From: Holosporales bacterium
GTDB taxonomy: Bacteria > Pseudomonadota > Alphaproteobacteria > UBA3830 > JAIRMZ01
Reading direction: 5' to 3'
NCBI GenBank assembly: GCA_031273665.1
Contig: JAISRK010000030.1
Span: forward strand, 1 to 6,357
DNA length: 6,357 nucleotides
Shown: piece after piece, positions 1 to 6,357 of the stretch
How positions within the stretch are numbered: the first letter of the stretch is position 1
Layout of the letters: each line of letters opens with the position of its first letter
Notes under the pieces: model-generated
Seen by the model: the letters and a program-made list of their open reading frames with translations, nothing else
Told to the model about the DNA's origin: nothing
Databases searched by the model: none
Translations under genes and position numbers: made by a program

Positions 1-140
1 ACTTCGTTCGCTTGCCAGATGCAGCGCGCGCCTTCGTGGCTTGCCTTGATGTGTCGCTTATTTGGCGACATCCTGCCGCAGATGTACTCCGCCTTTTGGA
101 TACACTGAGGATGCGCCATGACTCTACGCCATCTACTTAA
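1..140 (+). CDS. lpxK: Tetraacyldisaccharide 4'-kinase LpxK, C-terminal fragment (5' end outside window)
   Basis: The frame whose full codons begin at position 3 is open from the window edge to a TAA at 138-140 and gives about 45 residues, starting FVRLPDAARAFVAC and ending DTLRMRHDSTPST. This resembles the extreme C-terminus of LpxK, where a TEKD motif is followed by (F/A)VRLP, a short hydrophobic strand and a closing helix; the two bases at 1-2 (AC) would fit the Asp codon of TEKD. LpxK phosphorylates the 4' position of the lipid A disaccharide precursor at the inner membrane. The call rests on a short tail plus the neighbouring lipid A acyltransferase gene. The ORF overlaps that gene by 23 bases. 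A second open frame from position 1 stops at 106-108 (ending SAFWIH); it looks less protein-like and is the main alternative. Confidence 0.68.
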   Translation, partial: FVRLPDAARAFVACLDVSLIWRHPAADVLRLLDTLRMRHDSTPST

Positions 141-1017
141 AGTATCTATTGCTCATCCCCTAGAAGCAGTCGCTGTAGCGCTCTTTCATTATGGGTTGAA
201 AATGACGTCTTTGGATCGTGCTTCCGACATTGGAGGCATGGTTTTGCGGGTACTTGGACCTATGTATCGGCCGCTACAGCAGCTTGCGTTGTCGAATCTG
301 AAAAAAGCATTTCCGGAAAAAAGCCTGGCAGAACATCAAGAGATCGCTTACTGGATGTGGGATAATCTCGGGCGTGTTGTTGCGGAATATTCTCACCTTA
401 ATGTGCTTGCTCATGCGCAGGGTTCGGATCGTATCGTCGTCGTTGGAGAGCACTATGTCGATGCAGCGCGAGACGACGGGCTCCCTGGCCTTTTTTTAGC
501 GGCTCATTATGCCAATTGGGAGGTTGGAGCGTTTGCGGTGATTAAACGCAATATTCCGTTAATGCAAGTTTATCGCGCCGCCACCAATCCGTTGGTTAAT
601 TCTATGGTGCGCCGTGCTCAGCGTCACGTGACTCGTGCCCTTATCCAGAAAGGCACTGCAGGCGCGAAACAGCTTCTGCAGGCCATGAATCAGCAGGCGC
701 ATATTATGATGATGGTTGATCAGCGCATGGACAATGGGATGGCAGTTCCCTTTTTCGGGCATCCAGCGATGACGGCTCCTGCCATTGGTCGATTGGCGCT
801 GCGACATCAATGTCCCATCATCCCCGTGCAAGTGGTACGCTTTAAGGGGAAATCACAGTTTGAGGTCCGCTTTTCAAAGCCCCTAGACCTGCCACAAGAG
901 GGGTCAATGCAGGAAAGACTGCACATTCTTATGAAGGAGGTGAATCGCCACATCGAGACCTGGGTGCGCGAGCGTCCGGATCTGTGGCTTTGGATTCACA
1001 GTCGATGGGGGAAATGA
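118..1017 (+). CDS. lpxL: LpxL/HtrB-family lipid A biosynthesis acyltransferase
   Basis: This 299-residue protein matches the usual length of the LpxL/LpxM/HtrB family, inner-membrane enzymes that transfer a secondary acyl chain from acyl-ACP to a lipid A precursor. The catalytic H-x4-E motif is seen as HYANWE (His130, Glu135). Other family marks are VYRAATNPLVN around 151-161, the MMVDQR segment ending near 203, and a C-terminal WLWIHSRWGK resembling the family's conserved W-W-H-RRW end. The N-terminus has a hydrophobic stretch (about 9-27) that could act as a membrane anchor. The ATG at 118 is supported by a GAGG ribosome site at 107-110, which lies inside the upstream lpxK reading frame, so the two genes are probably co-transcribed and perhaps translationally coupled. 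Which acyl chain or position it serves cannot be read from sequence; a related lysophospholipid or hopanoid-cluster acyltransferase role is possible. No clear terminator follows. Confidence 0.88.
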   Translation: MTLRHLLKVSIAHPLEAVAVALFHYGLKMTSLDRASDIGGMVLRVLGPMYRPLQQLALSNLKKAFPEKSLAEHQEIAYWMWDNLGRVVAEYSHLNVLAHAQGSDRIVVVGEHYVDAARDDGLPGLFLAAHYANWEVGAFAVIKRNIPLMQVYRAATNPLVNSMVRRAQRHVTRALIQKGTAGAKQLLQAMNQQAHIMMMVDQRMDNGMAVPFFGHPAMTAPAIGRLALRHQCPIIPVQVVRFKGKSQFEVRFSKPLDLPQEGSMQERLHILMKEVNRHIETWVRERPDLWLWIHSRWGK

Positions 1018-1044
1018 GCATACGGCAATGATTTTTGTGTCCTT

Positions 1045-1072
1045 TTGAGAACCTTTGTATCCTCTCTAGAGT
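1045..1072 (+). promoter_or_regulatory. Possible sigma70-type promoter of the tRNA-Thr gene
   Basis: A TTGAGA box at 1045-1050 and a TAGAGT box at 1067-1072 are separated by 16 bases, which would start transcription about 20 bases before the tRNA. It lies in the 84-base gap after the acyltransferase gene. The -10 match is imperfect and an overlapping alternative (GATATA at 1075-1080) exists, so this is only a candidate. Confidence 0.3.
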
Positions 1073-1101
1073 TTGATATAAGGAGCGATACAGAAGGACA
1101 A

Positions 1102-1177
1102 GCCGGACTAGCTCAGTTGGTAGAGCGGCTGATTTGTAATCAGTAGGTCGTTGGTTCAAATCCGACGTCCGGCACCA
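1102..1177 (+). tRNA. tRNA-Thr, anticodon TGT
   Basis: The 76-base gene folds into a full cloverleaf. Acceptor arms are 1102-1108 (GCCGGAC) and 1167-1173 (GTCCGGC), perfectly paired, then A1174 and an encoded CCA at 1175-1177. The D stem is GCTC/GAGC (1111-1114 with 1123-1126). The anticodon stem is 1128-1132 with 1140-1144, whose outermost pair is a G-T wobble. The loop is TTTGTAA, putting the anticodon TGT at 1135-1137, which reads ACA threonine codons and, with a modified U34, other ACN codons. The T arm is GTTGG/CCGAC around TTCAAAT. It sits alone between the lipid A genes and clpX. The isoacceptor call is direct from the anticodon; the identity fits the CTGATTTGTAATCAG arm common in bacterial tRNA-Thr(UGU). 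Confidence 0.97.
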
Positions 1178-1184
1178 TGATGGT

Positions 1185-1204
1185 GAGGGTTATTCCCCCT
1201 TTTT
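1185..1204 (+). terminator. Weak terminator-like element after tRNA-Thr
   Basis: A short GGG-TTATT-CCC hairpin (1187-1197) is followed by CC and five T residues (1200-1204), a few bases after the tRNA. The stem is only three pairs, four if the A-C mismatch is skipped, so it may not terminate efficiently and tRNA transcripts could read into clpX. Confidence 0.25.
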
Positions 1205-1231
1205 CTGTCATTATCTGCCCCGATAGCTGCT

Positions 1232-1261
1232 TTGTGCTGGTGTGGGTGTGCGAATTAAGAT
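1232..1261 (+). promoter_or_regulatory. Candidate distal promoter of clpX-lon
   Basis: TTGTGC at 1232-1237 and TAAGAT at 1256-1261 are 18 bases apart, a fair sigma70-like pair in the leader upstream of clpX. A start point near 1268 would leave a leader of about 75 bases. I found no convincing sigma32 heat-shock promoter, although clpX and lon are heat-shock genes in many proteobacteria. Confidence 0.3.
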
Positions 1262-1262
1262 T

Positions 1263-1291
1263 TTGTTGTATTCTTTGTAGGAAAATAAGAC
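1263..1291 (+). promoter_or_regulatory. Candidate proximal promoter of clpX-lon
   Basis: TTGTTG at 1263-1268 and TAAGAC at 1286-1291 are 17 bases apart, giving a predicted start near 1298 and a leader of about 45 bases. It directly follows the distal candidate; the two may be alternatives or only one may be real. Confidence 0.33.
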
Positions 1292-1316
1292 CATGAACAG
1301 GCTAGTCCAGAAACAC

Positions 1317-1326
1317 TAAGATCTTA
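1317..1326. repeat. Perfect 10-base palindrome in the clpX leader
   Basis: TAAGATCTTA is exactly self-complementary and ends one base into the AAGGG ribosome site (1326-1330) of clpX. It could be an operator half-site or chance. An upstream TTAAGAT at 1255-1261 is complementary to ATCTTAA at 1321-1327, so a long-range leader stem touching the ribosome site is also possible. Confidence 0.35.
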
Positions 1327-1341
1327 AGGGATGCGGCGTAA

Positions 1342-2595
1342 ATGGAAGACGGGAAAAATACCCTATATTGTTCCTTTTGTGGGAAAAGCCAGCATGAAGT
1401 GCATAAACTCATTGCTGGGCCAACGGTTTTTATTTGTGATGAATGCGTAGAGCTATGCTCTGGGATTATTCGAGAGGATCAACGCGGGTTTTCTGCCCAT
1501 ACAAAAGACGGTATTCCAACACCGCAAGTGATTTACAAGGTGCTGAGCGATTACGTTATTGGACAGGAAAGAGCGAAACGCATTTTGTCCGTAGCGGTTT
1601 ACAATCACTATAAACGCATTACACACGAAGCCAAAAATAGTGAGACAGAACTCTCGAAATCCAACATTTTACTCATAGGGCCTACAGGGTGCGGGAAAAC
1701 GCTACTCGCACAAACACTGGCTCGTGTGTTGGATGTTCCTTTTACGATGGCTGATGCGACAACGCTTACAGAGGCGGGATATGTCGGAGAAGATGTAGAA
1801 AATATTATTCTCAAGCTTTTACAAGCGTCGGATTACAACGTGGAGCGCACGCAACGCGGTATTGTTTATATCGACGAAATCGATAAAATTTCCCGCAAAT
1901 CAGAGAATCCGTCTATCACGCGAGATGTATCCGGAGAAGGTGTGCAGCAGGCATTGCTGAAAATTATGGAAGGGACCATCGCCTCTGTGCCTCCCCAAGG
2001 TGGACGCAAGCATCCGCAGCAGGAATTCTTACAAGTTGATACGACAAATATCTTATTTATTTGCGGTGGCGCTTTTGCAGGATTGGAAAAAATAATTGCG
2101 GCACGCGGTCAAACGACTTCTATAGGATTCGAGGCAGATGTCAGAATTCCCGACGATCAAGCGCTGGGAGAGTTGTTTGCCAAAGTGGAGCCAGAAGATT
2201 TGTTGAAATTCGGCCTTATTCCGGAATTTGTCGGACGCCTGCCCATTGTTGCGACGTTGTCAGATTTGGATAAGCAATCTCTCATGAGGATTCTGACAGA
2301 GCCCAAAAATTCGCTTGTTAAGCAATATAAGTGTTTGTTTGAGATGGAAGATATTGGATTGCGCTTTACAGAGGACGCCCTCATCGCCATCGCTCACAAG
2401 GCGCTAGAACGGAAAACGGGGGCACGAGGATTGCGCTCTATTATGGAAGCAGCCCTTCTGGATACGATGTACGAACTCCCCGAATTCAGCAATGTTGAAG
2501 AAATCGTCGTCAATAAAGACACCATCGAAAATGGGACGCATCCACTCAAAATACACACAAGGTCTTTTGCCAAAGCAAAGCCCGGAACTGCGTAG
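1342..2595 (+). CDS. clpX: ATP-dependent Clp protease ATP-binding subunit ClpX
   Basis: ClpX is the AAA+ unfoldase that forms a hexamer, recognises tagged or specific cytoplasmic substrates and threads them into ClpP. All expected parts are visible in 417 residues, a normal length. The N-terminal zinc-binding domain has Cys10, Cys13, Cys32 and Cys35. Walker A is GPTGCGKT (113-120), the pore loop GYVGED is at 146-151, Walker B DEID at 178-181, the RKH substrate loop at 222-224, the IGF loop that docks onto ClpP at 261-263, an arginine finger in PEFVGRLP (Arg299) and sensor 2 GARGLR at 360-365. The retained IGF loop implies a ClpP partner encoded elsewhere. The ATG at 1342 has AAGGG at 1326-1330, a slightly long 11-base spacing; the start fits because the zinc domain begins at residue 10. 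lon follows after 17 bases, probably in one operon. clpP is not immediately upstream, which is unusual. Confidence 0.98.
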   Translation: MEDGKNTLYCSFCGKSQHEVHKLIAGPTVFICDECVELCSGIIREDQRGFSAHTKDGIPTPQVIYKVLSDYVIGQERAKRILSVAVYNHYKRITHEAKNSETELSKSNILLIGPTGCGKTLLAQTLARVLDVPFTMADATTLTEAGYVGEDVENIILKLLQASDYNVERTQRGIVYIDEIDKISRKSENPSITRDVSGEGVQQALLKIMEGTIASVPPQGGRKHPQQEFLQVDTTNILFICGGAFAGLEKIIAARGQTTSIGFEADVRIPDDQALGELFAKVEPEDLLKFGLIPEFVGRLPIVATLSDLDKQSLMRILTEPKNSLVKQYKCLFEMEDIGLRFTEDALIAIAHKALERKTGARGLRSIMEAALLDTMYELPEFSNVEEIVVNKDTIENGTHPLKIHTRSFAKAKPGTA

Positions 2596-2612
2596 ACACT
2601 GAGGGGTTTTTA

Positions 2613-5012
2613 ATGCATGAGGAAAAAAAGGAAAAAGAGGAACAAATAGCCAGAATGCCGGTGCATTGTCTTCCGGTTCTGCCTCTTCGGGATCTCGTCG
2701 TTTTTCCGTGCATGATTGTTCCTCTTTTCGTGGGGAGAGAACGGTCGATTCGGTCTTTGGAATATGTCATGCAAAAAGAGGAGAAACGCGTTCTGCTCTC
2801 CACGCAAAAAGATCCGCAAAAAGATGAGCCGTCTCCTGATGACATTTTTGACGTTGGCACCGTTGCTTCTATCTTACAGTTGCTCCGTCTTCCAGATGGA
2901 ACGGTAAAAATCTTGGTTGAAGGGCTCTTTCGTGGTCGTATTTTGCGCTATACCAGCACAGCAGATTACTATGAAGCTGACATGGAAGAGATACCGGATG
3001 TTGTCGACAAAGAACAAGAAATCTCTGCGTTAGTGCGTGCGCTCACAGATCAATTTGAAGTATACGTCAAACTCCATCGACGCATTCCGTTAGAAGTCAT
3101 CACCGCCCTCAAACAAGAAACATCTCCCGGACGACTGGCAGATATTGTGGCTTCTCACCTTTTGTTACGTATTCCTGACAAGCAGAACATCTTGGAAATG
3201 CCCATTTTATCCAAGAGGCTCGAGCTTATTGCCTCCCATTTGGAAGCAGAAGTCGGTGTGATGCAAGTAGAGCGTCGCATTCGTAGTCGCATTAAACGCC
3301 AGATGGAGAAGACCCAGAGAGATTACTACTTAAACGAACAGATGAAGGCGATCCAACATGAACTTGGGGAACAGGAAAACGCTAATGGAGAACTGAACGA
3401 GCTCGAAGCTAAAATAAAAAAGACAAAATTCAGTAAAGAAGCTCGTGAGCGTGCGACATCAGAACTCAAAAAACTCAAGTCTATGGCGCCTATGTCTGCG
3501 GAAGCCACTGTCGTCCGTAATTATTTGGATTGTTTGCTGGGTGTTCCTTGGGGGAAGAAGTCTCCCGTAAACAAAAGCCTCAAAAAAGCGCAAGAGATTC
3601 TAGATACGGATCATTACGGATTAAAAAAGGTAAAAGATCGTATCCTGGAACACCTAGCTGTCCAGAGTCGTGTGGAAAAAACAGGAGGGCAGGTCTTGTG
3701 TTTGATAGGACCTCCTGGCGTCGGTAAAACGTCACTGGCACGCTCCATCGCTCGCGCAACGGGTCGCCCATTTGTGCGCGTTTCCTTAGGTGGTGTACAT
3801 GATGAGTCTGAAATTCGTGGCCATCGCCGTACGTATATCGGATCTATGCCGGGGAAAATCATTCAAGGAATGCGCAAAGCGGGTGTGACTAATCCGTTGT
3901 TTCTTCTTGATGAGATCGATAAATTGGGGAACGATTTTCGTGGCGATCCTGCGTCGGCGCTTCTAGAAGTTCTCGATCCTGAGCAAAACACGGCCTTCAA
4001 CGATCACTATCTGGAAGTCGATTACGATTTGTCTGATGTGATGTTTTTAACAACAGCCAATACTCTTCATTTGTCGCAACCCTTGCTCGATCGATTAGAA
4101 ACCATTCGTCTTTCCGGGTATACAGAGGACGAAAAAATTGCAATTGCGCAGACGTACTTGCTCCCGAAACAGCGGAAACTTGGGGGATTGAAAGAAAAAG
4201 AGTTTTCCGTCTCAAAACAGGCGTTACGTGATATCGTGCGGTTTTACACGCGAGAAGCTGGCGTCCGTAGCCTAGAACGCGAGATAGCAAGCCTTATCCG
4301 CAAATCTGTCCGCAAAATCTTGGAGACAGAAGAGAAAGGTGAAATGCGGCGTATTGATATCACACGCCGTAATTTGAAGGAGTTTGCGGGGATACCGCGT
4401 TTTTCAATCGGAGAAGCCGAAGGACACGATCTTGTTGGGGTAACAACAGGGCTGGCCTGGACGGAGGCTGGAGGAGAGCTCTTGTCTATAGAGGCGGTTA
4501 TTCTTCCCGGTAGAGGCAAAATGCTGATTACAGGTAAGTTGGGGGACGTCATGCAGGAGTCCATTCAAGCCGCTGCCAGCTTTGTCCGCTCTCATTCTGA
4601 AAGATATACGGTCGTCCCGGAGTTTTTTGAGAAGAAAGATATCCACGTCCATGTTCCGGAGGGGGCGACGCCTAAAGACGGTCCTTCGGCTGGAGTGGCC
4701 ATGGTGACGTCTATTACTTCTGCTCTAACAGGCATTCCTGTGCGAAAAGATATCGCGATGACAGGAGAAATTACGCTCCGTGGCCGTGTTTTGCCTATTG
4801 GTGGGCTCAAAGAAAAAACTCTAGCCGCCCGACGTGGTAACATCCGAACGATATTTATCCCGAAAGATAACGAAAAAGACCTGGAAGAAATTCCAGAGAA
4901 CATTCGCAGAGAAATGACGATCATTCCAGTGACGTTTGTCGATGAAGTTCTAGAACAAGCCCTTGTGCGGTCTCCTATCCCCGCAAAAAAGACAGGTCGT
5001 AGCCGTCACTAG
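2613..5012 (+). CDS. lon: ATP-dependent Lon protease (LonA type)
   Basis: Lon is a soluble homohexameric AAA+ serine protease that degrades misfolded and selected regulatory proteins. This 799-residue protein has the full LonA layout. The N-terminal substrate domain opens with [13 protein letters not shown] (20-32) and runs to about 210, a charged helical linker follows, then the AAA+ module with Walker A GPPGVGKT (366-373) and Walker B DEID (433-436), and the C-terminal protease domain. The catalytic dyad is Ser692 in PKDGPSAG and Lys735 in GGLKEK, 43 residues apart as in E. coli Lon (679 and 722). The ATG at 2613 has a strong GAGGGG site at 2601-2606, six bases away, and is preferred over Met15. 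The first 14 residues are a Lys/Glu-rich extension encoded by an A-rich tract. It shares an operon with clpX. The usual hupB neighbour is absent; accD converges from the other strand. Confidence 0.98.
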   Translation: MHEEKKEKEEQIARMPVHCLPVLPLRDLVVFPCMIVPLFVGRERSIRSLEYVMQKEEKRVLLSTQKDPQKDEPSPDDIFDVGTVASILQLLRLPDGTVKILVEGLFRGRILRYTSTADYYEADMEEIPDVVDKEQEISALVRALTDQFEVYVKLHRRIPLEVITALKQETSPGRLADIVASHLLLRIPDKQNILEMPILSKRLELIASHLEAEVGVMQVERRIRSRIKRQMEKTQRDYYLNEQMKAIQHELGEQENANGELNELEAKIKKTKFSKEARERATSELKKLKSMAPMSAEATVVRNYLDCLLGVPWGKKSPVNKSLKKAQEILDTDHYGLKKVKDRILEHLAVQSRVEKTGGQVLCLIGPPGVGKTSLARSIARATGRPFVRVSLGGVHDESEIRGHRRTYIGSMPGKIIQGMRKAGVTNPLFLLDEIDKLGNDFRGDPASALLEVLDPEQNTAFNDHYLEVDYDLSDVMFLTTANTLHLSQPLLDRLETIRLSGYTEDEKIAIAQTYLLPKQRKLGGLKEKEFSVSKQALRDIVRFYTREAGVRSLEREIASLIRKSVRKILETEEKGEMRRIDITRRNLKEFAGIPRFSIGEAEGHDLVGVTTGLAWTEAGGELLSIEAVILPGRGKMLITGKLGDVMQESIQAAASFVRSHSERYTVVPEFFEKKDIHVHVPEGATPKDGPSAGVAMVTSITSALTGIPVRKDIAMTGEITLRGRVLPIGGLKEKTLAARRGNIRTIFIPKDNEKDLEEIPENIRREMTIIPVTFVDEVLEQALVRSPIPAKKTGRSRH

Positions 5013-5045
5013 CTCCTTTTTTAAGAACCTGTGGGGAAAAAGGAG
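5013..5045. terminator. Inverted repeat between convergent lon and accD, possible bidirectional terminator
   Basis: CTCCTTTTT (5013-5021) is exactly complementary to AAAAAGGAG (5037-5045), nine pairs closing a 15-base loop, with one more G-T pair possible. It begins directly after the lon stop codon in the 71-base gap to the accD stop. Neither side has a clean T tract after the stem, so its use as an intrinsic terminator is inferred from position and symmetry. The rest of the gap (5046-5083) shows nothing clear. Confidence 0.4.
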
Positions 5046-5083
5046 AGAGGGAACGGCGAGAAACCAAGGGTCTCAATAAGATA

Positions 5084-5935
5084 TCAATGGCTTTTGCGCA
5101 AAAGACCAAGAAGGCGAGTGAGAACTTCTTTCTGTTGGGCACGTGGGACGATCATATCCACCATACCGTGATCGAGTAAGTATTCAGACCGTTGAAATCC
5201 GTCTGGCAATTGATGGCGTATCGTCTCTTGGATAACGCGGGCTCCGGCGAATCCTATAATGGCGCCTGGTTCAGCGATGTGAATGTCTCCCAGCGTGGCG
5301 AAAGAAGCAAGAACTCCTCCTGTAGTGGGGTCGGAGAGTAATACAATATACAGCACTCTGGCCCGTTTTAATCGACTCACCGCTGCGACAGTCTTTGGCA
5401 TTTGCATTAAAGAAAGGATGCCCTCTTGCATCCGTGCGCCTCCAGAAGAAGGGATGACCATAAAGGGCACTTTTTGTTGTAGCGCAACGTTCATCGCATG
5501 GACCAGACCCTCACCAACGGCTGTCCCCATCGACCCCCCCATAAACGCAAAGTCGAAAAAAGCTGCTACGACAGGATGGCCACCGATGTTTCCTTCGATC
5601 GCAGAAAGTGCATCTTGTTGACCTGTCGTGTGACGTGCGAGTTTTAAACGCTCTGTGTACCGCTTTGTGTCTTTAAATTTCAGAAGATCTTGTGGCGTCC
5701 TCGGCAAAGAAATGGGATGCGTCGTGTTCTGGTCGAAGAGAAGTGCAATGCGCTGATTCGTTTCTAATTTCAGGTGGTGTCCACAACGAGAGCACACATT
5801 GAAAGACGCTTCGAGCTCCTTGTGAAAGAGCATTTGCTCACATCCCGGACACTGTTTCCATAAATTATCCGGTACCTCTCGTTTACCAACAAGGGAACTA
5901 ATTTTTGGACGCACAAAATTCGTCAGCCAATTCAT
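5084..5935 (-). CDS. accD: Acetyl-CoA carboxylase carboxyltransferase subunit beta
   Basis: AccD pairs with AccA (not in the window) to move the carboxyl group from biotin on AccB to acetyl-CoA, giving malonyl-CoA for fatty acid synthesis. The 283-residue protein has the N-terminal zinc ribbon with Cys29, Cys32, Cys48 and Cys51, then the crotonase-like carboxyltransferase fold: FMGGSMG (131-137), PSSGGARMQEG (162-172), DPTTGGVLASFA (202-213) and GFAGARVI (228-235). The start MNWLTNFVRPKI matches alphaproteobacterial AccD openings and supports the ATG at 5933-5935. No strong ribosome site precedes it; the nearest purine-rich match overlaps the ihfB stop, so coupling to ihfB translation is plausible. 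It is the second gene after ihfB, 18 bases apart, and probably shares its promoter. folC, the common downstream neighbour, is absent; lon converges instead. Its length is slightly short but no motif is missing. Confidence 0.97.
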   Translation of the reverse strand: MNWLTNFVRPKISSLVGKREVPDNLWKQCPGCEQMLFHKELEASFNVCSRCGHHLKLETNQRIALLFDQNTTHPISLPRTPQDLLKFKDTKRYTERLKLARHTTGQQDALSAIEGNIGGHPVVAAFFDFAFMGGSMGTAVGEGLVHAMNVALQQKVPFMVIPSSGGARMQEGILSLMQMPKTVAAVSRLKRARVLYIVLLSDPTTGGVLASFATLGDIHIAEPGAIIGFAGARVIQETIRHQLPDGFQRSEYLLDHGMVDMIVPRAQQKEVLTRLLGLLRKSH

Positions 5936-5953
5936 AGGTGTACTTTCAGACCC

Positions 5954-6259
5954 CTAACGGGCAGAACCGTTTTTCACAAAACCTTCGTTAATCCATTCTT
6001 TCAGCTGTTTTCCTGCACGAAAAAAGATTGCTTTCGTCGGTCCAACCGAAACACGCGCTCCAGTTTTAGGGTTGCGCGCTACATGGGGCAGGCGATGGCG
6101 TACCGCAAAGGAGCCAAATCCGCGTATTTCAATACGATGCCCTTTTACAAGGCCTTCTGCTACTGTGTTCAGCACATGCGAAACCATTTCACTCGTGAGG
6201 CGAGGAGATATATTGAGATAGATTTCCGATAATTTTTCAACAAGCTCTGCTCGTGTCAT
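5954..6259 (-). CDS. ihfB: Integration host factor subunit beta (HU/IHF family)
   Basis: This 101-residue DNA-bending protein belongs to the HU/IHF family. The helical N-terminus (MTRAELVEKLSEIY) is followed by IEIRGFGSF (43-51) and the beta-arm motif RNPKTG (62-67), in which Pro64 is the residue that intercalates into DNA, then FFRAGKQLK near 79-87. The IEIRGFGSF and RNPKTG wording and the MTRAELVEKL start fit IHF-beta better than HU, whose core usually reads V-(T/S)-(I/L)-(P/N)-GFG-(T/S)-F. IHF works as a heterodimer with IHF-alpha, which is not in the window, in nucleoid structure, transcription and recombination. The ATG at 6257-6259 has an AGAGG ribosome site (6265-6269 complement) five bases away. 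A promoter with a nested inverted repeat lies upstream. accD follows 18 bases downstream. A divergent HU cannot be fully excluded. Confidence 0.88.
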   Translation of the reverse strand: MTRAELVEKLSEIYLNISPRLTSEMVSHVLNTVAEGLVKGHRIEIRGFGSFAVRHRLPHVARNPKTGARVSVGPTKAIFFRAGKQLKEWINEGFVKNGSAR

Positions 6260-6285
6260 AGGGACCTCTTCGTGTGCCTGTCCCT

Positions 6286-6314
6286 TATTTAGAAGATTCT
6301 TAAAATCTTGCCAA
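6286..6314 (-). promoter_or_regulatory. Sigma70-like promoter of ihfB-accD
   Basis: Read on the minus strand, TTGGCA (6314-6309) and TAAATA (6291-6286) are separated by exactly 17 bases, close to consensus in both boxes. The predicted start lies near 6279, leaving a leader of about 20 bases that contains the AGAGG ribosome site of ihfB. This is the best promoter match in the window. Confidence 0.6.
6293..6309. repeat. Inverted repeat between the -35 and -10 boxes of the ihfB promoter
   Basis: AAGATT (6293-6298) and AATCTT (6304-6309) are perfect inverted arms around CTTAA, 17 bases in all, and fill the promoter spacer almost exactly. Its position suggests a repressor or autoregulatory operator, but AT-rich symmetry by chance is possible. 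Beyond it, 6315-6357 shows no supportable gene; short frames on the minus strand end within this stretch and could be the tail of an upstream gene. Confidence 0.4.
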
Positions 6315-6357
6315 GTTTTTTCTTATTTCAAAATGCTGTAAGTTGAGGAGTATGCGT

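Noticed and set aside
929..1159. Minus-strand open frame across the lpxL end and tRNA
   Set aside because: It runs antisense through the catalytic gene's tail and a clear tRNA, has no family features and is a shadow frame.
1205..1228. CCCCGATA near 1218 as a sigma32-type -10 box for clpX
   Set aside because: No convincing CTTGAAA-like -35 element lies at the right distance upstream, so a heat-shock promoter is not supported.
1301..1308. GCTAGTCC, inverse of GGACTAGC in the tRNA-Thr 5' arm
   Set aside because: Only eight bases match and no tRNA 3' end is duplicated nearby, so a tRNA remnant or attachment site is not supported.
4244..4924. Several minus-strand open frames opposite lon
   Set aside because: They overlap each other and the conserved protease domain, are Ser/Arg-rich antisense translations and lack ribosome sites.
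5283..5621. Plus-strand 112-codon open frame inside accD
   Set aside because: It is antisense to the conserved carboxyltransferase core, with composition explained by accD codons and no recognisable domain.
6344..6357. GAGGAG followed by ATG at 6352 as a divergent gene start
   Set aside because: The spacing between the purine motif and the ATG is about one base, too short, and only two codons remain in the window.
1..6357. CRISPR arrays, insertion sequences, prophage or toxin-antitoxin genes
   Set aside because: No repeat-spacer pattern, transposase, terminal repeat pair or small gene pair was seen; nearly all of the window is housekeeping coding sequence.

Overview
The window reads as a compact stretch of an alphaproteobacterial chromosome of moderate base composition. 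The strongest taxonomic hints are the AccD N-terminus (begins MNWLTNFVRPKI, a typical alphaproteobacterial opening), an IHF-beta-type protein with an IEIRGFGSF core, and the lpxK-lpxL lipid A pair of a Gram-negative. I cannot name a genus; a Rhodospirillales-, Acetobacteraceae- or Holosporales-like organism is an inference only.

Layout. Positions 1-140 hold the 3' end of lpxK (lipid A 4'-kinase), overlapping the start of an LpxL/HtrB-type lipid A acyltransferase (118-1017). A solitary tRNA-Thr(TGT) gene follows (1102-1177). After a 164-base leader with promoter-like elements comes clpX-lon (1342-5012), two ATP-dependent proteolysis genes 17 bases apart. On the opposite strand, reading leftward, are ihfB (6259-5954) and accD (5935-5084), 18 bases apart, converging on lon across a 71-base gap with a hairpin-like inverted repeat. 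The right edge (6260-6357) is the ihfB upstream region, with a good sigma70-like promoter whose spacer is filled by an inverted repeat.

Functionally there are four blocks: lipid A completion (LpxK then acyl transfer), one tRNA, protein quality control (ClpX unfoldase, Lon protease), and a nucleoid protein/fatty acid synthesis pair (IHF-beta, acetyl-CoA carboxyltransferase beta). All complete genes look intact, with their catalytic or binding motifs present.

I see no new defence, mobile or biosynthetic system. The main interest is gene order: clpX lacks clpP directly upstream, lon lacks hupB directly downstream, and ihfB abuts accD where many alphaproteobacteria have trpFBA between them. Together with the short gaps this suggests rearrangement and perhaps loss of tryptophan genes, a hypothesis that the window alone cannot prove.
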